This document shows positions 1 through 7,941 of a stretch of 64,000 bases of DNA, in pieces; positions within the stretch are counted from its first letter, which is position 1; each line of letters opens with the position of its first letter. A program made the position numbers and the translations under genes. Origin of the DNA: Oasisia sp. SBJ-2009 (taxonomy: Eukaryota; Annelida; Polychaeta; Sabellida; Siboglinidae); the NCBI GenBank assembly GCA_964017155.1, contig OZ024861.1:53024309-53088308 (forward strand), written 5' to 3'. Below the pieces are notes generated by a model. The model searched no databases. It had not been told where the DNA came from and saw only the letters and a program-made list of their open reading frames with translations.

Positions 1-43
1 GTAGACGGATGGGACTTTGTCGTTTTTCTCAGTTTTTCCGACG

Positions 44-102
44 TATCACCCTGTTAAGGTCGCCAAATGCCTCGCTCGTCGTCTAATGATTTTATATTAG
101 TG
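44..102 (+). pseudogene. 28S rRNA-derived patch, sense, in module A
   Basis: TTAAGGTCGCCAAATGCCTC matches the conserved eukaryotic 28S segment, which has an A where this has the C of GTCGCC. Upstream, TATCACCCTG stands for 28S TATGACTCTC. Downstream, GTCTAATG...TTAGTGG matches 28S TCTAATTAGTGA with about ten extra AT-rich bases in the middle. The segment is domain IV, helix 69 into 71, and contains the R2 cleavage point (between TTAAGG and the next base). It is a fragment of some 50 bases and cannot be a functional rRNA. The match is from memory of 28S; alignment would settle exact identity. Confidence 0.82.
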
Positions 103-105
103 GTT

Positions 106-129
106 CCTTATTACTCCCGCCGTTTACCC
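106..129 (-). pseudogene. 28S rRNA-derived piece, antisense, in module A
   Basis: ACTCCCGCCGTTTACCC (113-129) is the exact reverse complement of the 28S stretch GGGTAAACGGCGGGAGT, which in the rRNA lies just upstream of the sense patch found at 44-102. Read on the - strand it continues into AATAAGG, as if the 28S bases between GAGTAA and TAAGG had been lost. Sense and antisense pieces that are adjacent in 28S are thus inverted relative to each other here. Confidence 0.8.
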
Positions 130-207
130 ACCGGTCGGCACGGCACGGCACGGAACTTTGTTGAAACAGGTTTAAACAGAAATTCTCGTTTCCCCAACTG
201 ATCCCCC

Positions 208-386
208 GTAGACGGATCGGACTTTGTCGTTTTCCTCGATTTTCCGAAAGTTGGCAAAATGACGCGCACGGCCATTGGGCTTCCTTGGGAGAGTCGTAGT
301 TACTCCCCGTGCGCGACACACGCCCGAGAAGACCGACCGGCGCGTCGAACTTTGCCGTTTTTCTCGATTCGCAGAACTGATCCCCC
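208..386 (+). repeat. Module B, reference copy
   Basis: B is 179 bp in nearly all copies. It has the common head, then GAAAGTTGGC, an antisense 28S-like patch (259-307), a GC-rich unit-specific stretch with GACACACGCCCGAGAAGACC, and a tail ending CTCGATTCGCAGAACTGATC. Two sequence classes exist: B1 with GGGCTTCCTTGGGAGAGTCG, closer to 28S, and B2 with GCGTTTCCTCGAGAGGGTCG, more diverged. B2 usually follows B1 when B is doubled. A 177-bp B2 variant lacks two bases after GGATATGAC and marks one lineage in the right half of the window. Confidence 0.95.
259..307 (-). pseudogene. 28S rRNA-derived patch, antisense, in module B
   Basis: GAGAGTCGTAGTTACTCCC (289-307) differs at one of 19 positions from the reverse complement of 28S across GGGAGTAACTATGACTCTC. 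The match continues leftward without gaps to 275 (28 of 33 positions by my alignment) and with small gaps to ATGACG at 259. This is the same part of 28S as in A and D, but on the other strand. It keeps 28S bases that A and D have lost (CTCTC and AGCC), so it was not made by simple inversion of the present A or D patch. Confidence 0.8.
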
Positions 387-525
387 GTAGACGGATAGGA
401 CTTAGTCGTTTTTCTCGATTTGTTTCCAAAAGTTGGCAAAACGACGCGCCCGGTCGGTCATTCGTCTACATGCACAAGTGATCTCTACCGTCGTCGAGTC
501 CGTCTTTCCCGTCTCTCTCCCTCCG

Positions 526-568
526 CCGGCCCGGGCCGGGCCGCGCCGGGCCGGGCCGGGCCGCGCCG
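526..568 (+). repeat. GGGCC-rich tract in module C
   Basis: A 43-bp tract containing only G and C, with repeated GGGCC and GCGCC and five runs of GGG. The strands are strongly self-complementary (GGCCCGGGCC), so hairpins and possibly G-quadruplexes are expected. Number of GGGCC units is the main length polymorphism of module C. Confidence 0.85.
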
Positions 569-584
569 ATCAGTTACCGGCGGT

Positions 585-723
585 CGGCCGGGCTTCGGAA
601 CGCGACCGGCGGCAAGGCTTCGGCGCACACGCCCGGGCCGGGCTTCGGCATGCGACCGGCGGCCGGGCTTCGGAACGCGACCAGGCTTCGGCGCACACGA
701 CCGGGCCAGGTTTCGGCACGCCG
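585..723 (+). repeat. 25-bp subrepeats with TTCGG core in module C
   Basis: Six degenerate copies with TTCGG at 594, 619, 644, 669, 687 and 712, so spacing is 25, 25, 25, 18 and 25 bp. Alternating forms read CGGGCTTCGGAACGCGACC and AAGGCTTCGGCGCACACG. The 16-bp copy GGCTTCGGCGCACACG occurs twice, 68 bp apart, and is the site of a 68-bp deletion in the C copy at 33764. Confidence 0.88.
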
Positions 724-730
724 CTTGCTC

Positions 731-752
731 AACTGATCCCCCGTAGACGGAT
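731..752 (+). repeat. Conserved module joint, reference copy
   Basis: AACTGATCCCCC followed by GTAGACGGAT is the C-D joint here and recurs at almost every module boundary. Variants are one C fewer (A or hybrid modules following some D), CCTCC, CCAG, CCACCGCAG, and GCAGACGG, GTAAACGG, GTAGAAGG or GTAGACTG in the right half. It is more uniform than the module bodies, which could reflect a binding site, the ancestral monomer ends, or simply frequent exchange here. Confidence 0.85.
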
Positions 753-784
753 CGGACTTTGTTGTCGTTTTCCTCGATTTCTCC

Positions 785-838
785 AACTATCACCCTGTTA
801 AGGTCGCCAAATGCCTCGTCACCTCACCTAGCTAGTGG
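785..838 (+). pseudogene. 28S rRNA-derived patch, sense, in module D
   Basis: AACTATCACCCTGTTAAGG at the left edge matches 28S AACTATGACTCTCTTAAGG at 16 of 19 positions, and GCCAAATGCCTCGTCA (806-821) is identical to 28S. After a five-base insertion the match resumes with TCTAGTTAGTGG (28S TCTAATTAGTGA) in most D copies; this copy reads CCTAGCTAGTGG. Three substitutions (TATCAC, CCTG, GTCGCC) are shared with A, so A and D descend from one already diverged copy. Confidence 0.87.
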
Positions 839-840
839 TT

Positions 841-864
841 CCTTATTACTCCCGCCGTTTACCC
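841..864 (-). pseudogene. 28S rRNA-derived piece, antisense, in module D
   Basis: CCTTATTACTCCCGCCGTTTACCC-type sequence as in A: the last 17 bases are the exact reverse complement of 28S GGGTAAACGGCGGGAGT. The variant CCCTCCGTTTACCC appears in one D lineage (for example 26753, 28231, 44452, 53624 copies). Confidence 0.8.
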
Positions 865-932
865 ACCGGTCGGCACGGAATTCTGTTGAAAAGAATGTAG
901 ACAGACATTTACGCTTCCCCAACTGATCCCCC

Positions 933-1858
933 GTAGACGGATGGGACTTTGTCGTTTTTCTCAGTTTTTCCGACGTATCACCCTGTTAAGGTCGCCAAAT
1001 GCCTCGCTCGTCGTCTAATGATTTTATATTAGTGGTTCCTTATTACTCCCGCCGTTTACCCACCGGTCGGCACGGCACGGCACGGAACTTTGTTGAAACA
1101 GGTTTAAACAGAAATTCTCGTTTCCCCAACTGATCCCCAGTAGACGGATCGGACTTTGTCGTTTTCCTCGATTTTCCGAAAGTTGGCAAAATGACGCGCA
1201 CGGCCATTGGGCTTCCTTGGGAGAGTCGTAGTTACTCCCCGTGCGCGACACACGCCCGAGAAGACCGACCGGCGCGTCGAACTTTGCCGTTTTTCTCGAT
1301 TCGCAGAACTGATCCCCCGTAAACGGATAGGACTTAGACGTTTTTCTCGATTTGTTTCGAAAAGTTGGCAAAACGACGCGCCCGGTCGGTCATTCGTCTA
1401 CATGCACAAATGATCTCTACCGTCGTCGAGTCCGTCTTTCCTGTCTCTCTCCCTCCGCCGGCCCGGGCCGGGCCGCGCCGGGCCGGGCCGCGCCGATCAG
1501 TTACCGGCGCTCGGCCGGGCTTCGGAACGCGACCGGCGGCAAGGCTTCGGCGCACACGCCCGGGCCGGGCTTCGGCATGCGACCGGCGGCCGGGCTTCGG
1601 AACGCGATCAGGCTTCGGCGCACACGACCGCGCCAGGTTTCGGCACGCCGCTTGCTCAACTGATCCCCCGTAGACGGATCGGACTTTGTCGTCGTTTTCA
1701 TCGATTTCTCCAACTATCACCCTGTTAAGGTCGCCAAATGCCTCGTCACCTCATCTAGCTAGTGGTTCCTTATTACTCCCGCCGTTTACCCACCGGTCGG
1801 CACGGAATTCTGTTGAAAAGAATGTAGACAGATATTTACGCTTCCCCAACTGATCCCC
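933..1858 (+). repeat. Unit 2: A-B-C-D
   Basis: Modules A 933-1139, B 1140-1318, C 1319-1669 (351 type), D 1670-1858. Marked by the CCAG joint at the A-B boundary, GTAAACGG at the start of C, and CAGATATTTACGC in D. Confidence 0.95.
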
Positions 1859-2950
1859 GTAGACGGATGGGACTTTGTCGTTTTTCTCAGTTTTTCCGAC
1901 GTATCACCCTGTTAAGGTCGCCAAATGCCTCGCTCGTCGTCTAATGATTTTATATTAGTGTTTCCTTATTACTCCCGCCGTTTACCCACCGGTCGGCACG
2001 GCACGGCACGGAACTTTGTTGAAACAGGTTTAAACAGAAATTCTCCTTTCCCCAACTGATCCCCCGTAGACGGATCGGACTTTGTCGTTTTCCTCGATTT
2101 TCCGAAAGTTGGCAAAATGACGCGCACGGCCATTGCGTTTCCTCGAGAGGGTCGTAGTTACTCCTCGTGCGCGACACACGCCCGAGAAGACCGACCGGCG
2201 CGTCGAACTTTGCCGTTTTTCTCGATTCGCAGAACTTATCCCCCGCAGACGGATATGACTTAGTCGTTTTCCTCGATTTTCCGAAAGTTGGCCAAATGAC
2301 GCGCACGGCCATTGCGTTTCCTCGAGAGGGTCGTAGTAACTCCTCGTGCGCGACACACGCCCAAGAAGACCGACCGGCGCGTCGAACTTTGCCGTTTTTC
2401 TCGATTCGCAGAACTGATCCCCCGTAGACGGATAGGACTTAGTCGTTTTTCTCGATTTGTTTCCAAAAGTTGGCAAAACGACGCGCCCGGTCGGTCATTC
2501 GTCTATATGCACAGGTGATCTCTACCGCCGTCGAGTCCGTCTTTCCCGTCTCTCTCCCTCCGCCGGCCAGGGCCGGGCAGCGCCGATCAGTTACCGGCGC
2601 TCGGCCGGGCTTCGGAATGCGACCGGAGGCAAGGCTTCGGCGCACACGACCGGGCCGGGCTTCGGCATGCGACCGGCGGCCGGGCTTCGGAACGCGACCA
2701 GGCTTCGGCGCACACGACTGGGCCAGGTTTCGGCACGCCGCTTGCTCAACTGATCCCCCGTAGACTGATTCGGACTTTGTCGTCGTTTTCATCGATTTCT
2801 CAAACTATCACCCTGTTAAGGTCGCCAAATGCCTCGTCACCTCATCTAGTTAGTGGTTCCTTATTACTCCCGCCGTTTACCCGCCGGTCGGTACGGAATT
2901 CTGTTGAAAAGAATGTAGACAGACATTTACGCTTCCCCAACTGATCCCCC
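1859..2950 (+). repeat. Unit 3: A-B-B-C-D
   Basis: Modules A 1859-2065, B 2066-2244, B 2245-2423, C 2424-2759 (336 type), D 2760-2950. Both B copies are B2; the second starts GCAGACGGATATGAC. A has TTCTCCTTTCC and the reading TTAGTGTTTCC. Confidence 0.95.
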
Positions 2951-3869
2951 GTAGACGGATGGGACTTTGTCGTTTTTCTCAGTTTTTCCGACGTATCACC
3001 CTGTTAAGGTCGCCAAATGCCTCGCTCGTCGTCTAATGATTTTATATTAGTGGTTCCTTATTACTCCCGCCGTTTACCCACCGGTCGGCACGGCACGGCA
3101 CGGAACTTTGTTGAAACAGGTTTAAACAGGTATTCTCGTTTCCCCAACTAATCCCCCGTAGACGGATCGGACTTTGTCGTTTTCCTCGATTTTCCGAAAG
3201 TTGGCAAAATGACGCGCACGGCCATTGGGCTTCCTTGGGAGAGGCGTAGTTACTCCCCGTGCGCGACACACGCCCGAGAAGACCGACCGGCGCGTCGAAC
3301 TTTGCCGTTTTTCTCGATTCGCAGAACTGATCCCCCGTAGACGGATAGGACTTAGTCGTTTTTCTCGATTTGTTTCCAAAAGTTGGCAAAACGACGCGCC
3401 CGGTCGGTCATTCGTCTACATGCACAAGTGATCTCTACCGTCGTCGAGTCCGTCTTTCCCGTCTCTCTCCCTCCGCGAAGGGCCGCGCCGGGCCGGGCCG
3501 CGCCGATCAGTTACCGGCGCTCGGCCGGGCTTCGGAACGCGACCGGAGGCAAGGCTTCGGCGCACACGACCGGGCCGGGCTTCGGCATGCGACAGGCGGC
3601 CGGGCTTCGGAACGCGACCAGGCTTCGGCGCACACGACTGGGCCAGGTTTCGGCACGCCGCTTGCTCAACTGATCCCCCGTAGACTGATTCGGACTTTGT
3701 CGTCGTTTTCATCGATTTCTCCAACTATCACCCTGTTAAGGTCGCCAAATGCCTCGACACCTCATCTAGCTAGTGGTTCCTTATTACTCCCGCCGTTTAC
3801 CCACCGGTCGGCACGGAATTCTGTTGAAAAGAATGTAGACAGACATTTACGCTTCCCCAACTGATCCCC
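2951..3869 (+). repeat. Unit 4: A-B-C-D
   Basis: Modules A 2951-3157 (AGGTATTC tail), B 3158-3336 (GAGAGGCG), C 3337-3679 (343 type), D 3680-3869 (CTCGACACC). Confidence 0.95.
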
Positions 3870-4057
3870 GTAGACGGATGGGACTTTGTCGTTTTTCTCA
3901 GTTTTTCCGACGTATCACCCTGTTAAGGTCGCCAAATGCCTCGTCACCTCATCTAGTTAGTGGTTCCTTATTACTCCCGCCGTTTACCCGCCGGTCGGTA
4001 CGGAATTCTGTTGAAAAGAATGTAGACAGACATTTACGCTTCCCCAACTGATCCCCC
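3870..4057 (+). repeat. Hybrid module A/D
   Basis: 188 bp. The head is A (GGATGGG, TTTTTCTCAGTTTTTCCGACG) and the rest is D from CTCGTCACCTCATC on. The switch lies in the 28S-like stretch GTCGCCAAATGCCTCG common to both. Confidence 0.92.
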
Positions 4058-4970
4058 GTAGACGGATGGGACTTTGTCGTTTTTCTCAGTTTTTCCGACG
4101 TATCACCCTGTTAAGGTCGCCAAATGCCTCGCTCGTCGTCTAATGATTTTATATTAGTGGTTCCTTATTACTCCCGCCGTTTACCCACCGGTCGGCACGG
4201 CACGGCACGGAACTTTGTTGAAACAGGTTTAAACAGAAATTCTCGTTTCCCCAACTGATCCCCCGTAGACGGATCGGACTTTGTCGTTTTCCTCGATTTT
4301 CCGAAAGTTGGCAAAATGACGCGCACGGCCATTGGGCTTCCTTGGGAGAGTCGTAGTTACTCCCCGTGCGCGACACACGCCCGAGAAGACCGACCGGCGC
4401 GTCGAACTTTGCCGTTTTTCTCGATTCGCAGAACTGATCCCCCGTAGACGGATAGGACTTAGTCGTTTTTCTCGATTTGTTTCCAAAAGTTGGCAAAACG
4501 ACGCGCCCGGTCGGTCATTCGTCTATATGCACAGGTGATCTCTACCGCCGTCGAGTCCGTCTTTCCCGTCTCTCTCCCTCCGCCGGCCAGGGCCGGGCAG
4601 CGCCGATCAGTTACCGGCGCTCGGCCGGGCTTCGGAATGCGACCGGAGGCAAGGCTTCGGCGCACACGACCGGGCCGGGCTTCGGCATGCGACCGGCGGC
4701 CGGGCTTCGGAACGCGACCAGGCTTCGGCGCACACGACTGGGCCAGGTTTCGGCACGCCGCTTGCTCAACTGATCCCCCGTAGACTGATTCGGACTTTGT
4801 CGTCGTTTTCATCGATTTCTCAAACTATCACCCTGTTAAGGTCGCCAAATGCCTCGTCACCTCATCTAGTTAGTGGTTCCTTATTACTCCCGCCGTTTAC
4901 CCGCCGGTCGGTACGGAATTCTGTTGAAAAGAATGTAGACAGACATTTACGCTTCCCCAACTGATCCCCC
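4058..4970 (+). repeat. Unit 5: A-B-C-D
   Basis: Modules A 4058-4264, B 4265-4443 (B1), C 4444-4779 (336 type), D 4780-4970. C and D repeat those of unit 3 at an offset of 2,020 bp. Confidence 0.95.
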
Positions 4971-5889
4971 GTAGACGGATGGGACTTTGTCGTTTTTCTC
5001 AGTTTTTCCGACGTATCACCCTGTTAAGGTCGCCAAATGCCTCGCTCGTCGTCTAATGATTTTATATTAGTGGTTCCTTATTACTCCCGCCGTTTACCCA
5101 CCGGTCGGCACGGCACGGCACGGAACTTTGTTGAAACAGGTTTAAACAGGTATTCTCGTTTCCCCAACTAATCCCCCGTAGACGGATCGGACTTTGTCGT
5201 TTTCCTCGATTTTCCGAAAGTTGGCAAAATGACGCGCACGGCCATTGGGCTTCCTTGGGAGAGGCGTAGTTACTCCCCGTGCGCGACACACGCCCGAGAA
5301 GACCGACCGGCGCGTCGAACTTTGCCGTTTTTCTCGATTCGCAGAACTGATCCCCCGTAGACGGATAGGACTTAGTCGTTTTTCTCGATTTGTTTCCAAA
5401 AGTTGGCAAAACGACGCGCCCGGTCGGTCATTCGTCTACATGCACAAGTGATCTCTACCGTCGTCGAGTCCGTCTTTCCCGTCTCTCTCCCTCCGCGAAG
5501 GGCCGCGCCGGGCCGGGCCGCGCCGATCAGTTACCGGCGCTCGGCCGGGCTTCGGAACGCGACCGGAGGCAAGGCTTCGGCGCACACGACCGGGCCGGGC
5601 TTCGGCATGCGACAGGCGGCCGGGCTTCGGAACGCGACCAGGCTTCGGCGCACACGACTGGGCCAGGTTTCGGCACGCCGCTTGCTCAACTGATCCCCCG
5701 TAGACTGATTCGGACTTTGTCGTCGTTTTCATCGATTTCTCCAACTATCACCCTGTTAAGGTCGCCAAATGCCTCGACACCTCATCTAGCTAGTGGTTCC
5801 TTATTACTCCCGCCGTTTACCCACCGGTCGGCACGGAATTCTGTTGAAAAGAATGTAGACAGACATTTACGCTTCCCCAACTGATCCCC
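4971..5889 (+). repeat. Unit 6: A-B-C-D
   Basis: Modules A 4971-5177, B 5178-5356, C 5357-5699, D 5700-5889. Copy of unit 4, 2,020 bp on. Confidence 0.95.
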
Positions 5890-6077
5890 GTAGACGGATG
5901 GGACTTTGTCGTTTTTCTCAGTTTTTCCGACGTATCACCCTGTTAAGGTCGCCAAATGCCTCGTCACCTCATCTAGTTAGTGGTTCCTTATTACTCCCGC
6001 CGTTTACCCGCCGGTCGGTACGGAATTCTGTTGAAAAGAATGTAGACAGACATTTACGCTTCCCCAACTGATCCCCC
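5890..6077 (+). repeat. Hybrid module A/D
   Basis: Copy of the 3870 hybrid, 2,020 bp on, with the same switch point. Confidence 0.92.
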
Positions 6078-7009
6078 GTAGACGGATGGGACTTTGTCGT
6101 TTTTCTCAGTTTTTCCGACGTATCACCCTGTTAAGGTCGCCAAATGCCTCGCTCGTCGTCTAATGATTTTATATTAGTGGTTCCTTATTACTCCCGCCGT
6201 TTACCCACCGGTCGGCACGGCACGGCACGGAACTTTGTTGAAACAGGTTTAAACAGAAATTCTCGTTTCCCCAACTGATCCCCCGTAGACGGATCGGACT
6301 TTGTCGTTTTCCTCGATTTTCCGAAAGTTGGCAAAATGACGCGCACGGCCATTGGGCTTCCTTGGGAGAGTCGTAGTTACTCCCCGTGCGCGACACACGC
6401 CCGAGAAGACCGACCGGCGCGTCGAACTTTGCCGTTTTTCTCGATTCGCAGAACTGATCCCCCGTAGACGGATAGGACTTAGTCGTTTTTCTCGATTTGT
6501 TTCCAAAAGTTGGCAAAACGACGCGCCCGGTCGGTCATTCGTCTACATGCACAAGTGATCTCTACCGTCGTCGAGTCCGTCTTTCCCGTCTCTCTCCCTC
6601 CGCCGGCCCGGGCCGGGCCGCGCCGGGCCGGGCCGGGCCGCGCCGATCAGTTACCGGCGCTCGGCCGGGCTTCGGAACGCGACCGGCGGCAAGGCTTCGG
6701 CGCACACGCCCGGGCCGGGCTTCGGCATGCGACCGGCGGCCGGGCTTCGGAACGCGACCAGGCTTCGGCGCACACGACCGGGCCAGGTTTCGGCACGCCG
6801 CTTGCTCAACTGATCCTCCGTAGACGGATCGGACTTTGTTGTCGTTTTCCTCGATTTCTCCAACTATCACCCTGTTAAGGTCGCCAAATGCCTCGTCACC
6901 TCACCTAGTTAGTGGTTCCTTATTACTCCCGCCGTTTACCCGCCGGTCGGTACGGAATTCTGTTGAAAAGAATGTAGACAGACATTTACGCTTCCCCAAC
7001 TGATCCCCC
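6078..7009 (+). repeat. Unit 7: A-B-C-D
   Basis: Modules A 6078-6284, B 6285-6463, C 6464-6819 (356 type, ACCGGCGCTCGG), D 6820-7009. Marked by TGATCCTCCG at the C-D joint and CACCTAGTTAGTGG in D. Confidence 0.95.
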
Positions 7010-7941
7010 GTAGACGGATGGGACTTTGTCGTTTTTCTCAGTTTTTCCGACGTATCACCCTGTTAAGGTCGCCAAATGCCTCGCTCGTCGTCTAATGATT
7101 TTATATTAGTGGTTCCTTATTACTCCCGCCGTTTACCCACCGGTCGGCACGGCACGGCACGGCACGGAACTTTGTTGAAACAGGTTTAAACAGGTATTCT
7201 CGTTTCCCCAACTGATCCCCCGTAGACGGATCGGACTTTGTCGTTTTCCTCGATTTTCCGAAAGTTGGCAAAATGACGCGCACGGCCATTGGGCTTCCTT
7301 GGGAGAGGCGTAGTTACTCCCCGTGCGCGACACACGCCCGAGAAGACCGACCGGCGCGTCGAACTTTGCCGTTTTTCTCGATTCGCAGAACTGATCCCCC
7401 GTAAACGGATAGGACTTAGACGTTTTTCTCGATTTGTTTCGAAAAGTTGGCAAAACGACGCGCCCGGTCGGTCATTCGTCTACATGCACAAGTGATCTCT
7501 ACCGTCGTCGAGTCCGTCTTTCCCGTCTCTCTCCCTCCGCCGGCCCGGGCCGGGCCGCGCCGGGCCGGGCCGCGCCGATCAGTTACCGGCGCTCGGCCGG
7601 GCTTCGGAACGCGACCGGCGGCAAGGCTTCGGCGCACACGCCCGGGCCGGGCTTCGGCATGCGACCGGCGGCCGGGCTTCGGAACGCGACCAGGCTTCGG
7701 CGCACACGACCGGGCCAGGTTTCGGCACGCCGCTTGCTCAACTGATCCCCCGTAGACGGATCGGACTTTGTTGTCGTTTTCCTCGATTTCTCCAACTATC
7801 ACCCTGTTAAGGTCGCCAAATGCCTCGTCACCTCATGTAGTTAGTGGTTCCTTATTACTCCCGTCGTTTACCCGCCGGTCGGTACGGAATTCTGTTGAAA
7901 AGAATGTAGACAGACATTTACGCTTCCCCAACTGATCCCCC
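7010..7941 (+). repeat. Unit 8: A-B-C-D
   Basis: Modules A 7010-7221 (212 bp, one extra CGGCA), B 7222-7400, C 7401-7751 (351 type, GTAAACGG start), D 7752-7941 (CATGTAGTTAG, CCCGTCGTTT). Confidence 0.95.

Larger units (their letters stand above)
1..207 (+). repeat. Module A, reference copy
   Basis: A runs from GTAGACGGATGGGACTTT to AACTGATCCCCC. In order it holds the common head (1-40), a sense 28S-like patch (44-102) interrupted by an AT-rich insertion near 87-96, a short inverted 28S-like piece (106-129), a run of CGGCA repeats (about 137-155) and a tail with the 8-bp palindrome GTTTAAAC. A is marked by CTCGCTCGTCGTCTAATG, where D has CTCGTCACCTCA. Variants in the window are a tail reading AGGTATTCTCG instead of AGAAATTCTCG, an extra CGGCA (7010 and 15167 copies) and a 37-bp internal duplication (seven copies). 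A is used here to mark the start of each higher-order unit. Confidence 0.95.
387..742 (+). repeat. Module C, reference copy (356-bp type)
   Basis: C starts GTAGACGGATAGGACTTAG. Its first 70 bp resemble B (AAGTTGGCAAAACGACGCGC against AAGTTGGCAAAATGACGCGC), after which it has its own sequence: a pyrimidine-rich stretch (GTCTCTCTCCCTCCGCC), a pure G/C tract and TTCGG-containing subrepeats. Length types are set by the G/C tract: 356 bp (as here), 351 bp (one GGGCC fewer, or GGCCAGGGCC start), 343 bp (CTCCGCGAAGGGCC start) and 336 bp (GGGCCGGGCAGCGCC). There is no 28S-like patch that I can recognise. The module is the most G+C-rich part of the array and gives arginine-, alanine- and proline-rich spurious open frames. 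Confidence 0.93.
1..932 (+). repeat. Unit 1: A-B-C-D
   Basis: Modules A 1-207, B 208-386, C 387-742 (356 type), D 743-932. C is marked by ACCGGCGGTCGG where most copies have ACCGGCGCTCGG; D has the tail CCCACCGGTCGGCACGG. Confidence 0.95.
743..932 (+). repeat. Module D, reference copy
   Basis: D is 188-191 bp. After the common head it carries a sense 28S-like patch (785-838), an inverted 28S-like piece (841-864) and the tail GAATTCTGTTGAAAAGAATG through CATTTACGCTTCCCC. It aligns with A throughout and differs by a different small insertion in the 28S patch and by lacking the CGGCA run. Head subtypes are TTTGTTGTCG, TTTGTCGTCG with CATCG, and TTTGGCGTCG; the last is the usual second D where D is doubled. 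Tail subtypes are CCCACCGGTCGGCACGG and CCCGCCGGTCGGTACGG. Confidence 0.95.
2424..6463 (+). repeat. 2,020-bp tandem duplication
   Basis: 2424-4443 and 4444-6463 carry the same modules (C-D-A-B-C-D-hybrid-A-B) with the same private markers. Outside these limits the flanking modules differ: left neighbour B2 against B1, right neighbour C of 336 against 356 type. The copy of this region at 12.6-14.6 kb has the segment once. Confidence 0.88.

Noticed and set aside
160..185. Regulatory site at GTTTAAAC in the A tail
   Set aside because: An 8-bp palindrome in a repeated tail is not evidence of function; D has no equivalent.
92..439. Open frames of 60-190 codons, often starting MPTFGNKSRKT or METNREKRLSP on the - strand, recurring in every unit
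   Set aside because: They overlap frames on both strands, change reading frame with each indel between modules, end at joints and have no recognisable domain. Their recurrence is explained by the DNA repeat.
731..752. CENP-B box at the module joint
   Set aside because: The joint lacks the TTCG...CGGG arrangement of the CENP-B box.
485..793. Arginine/alanine/proline-rich open frames over module C
   Set aside because: All frames are open because the G/C-only tract and GC-rich subrepeats lack stop codons; C length variants break the frames.
785..838. Functional 28S rRNA gene
   Set aside because: Only some 50-60 bases are present, with insertions and substitutions shared by all copies.
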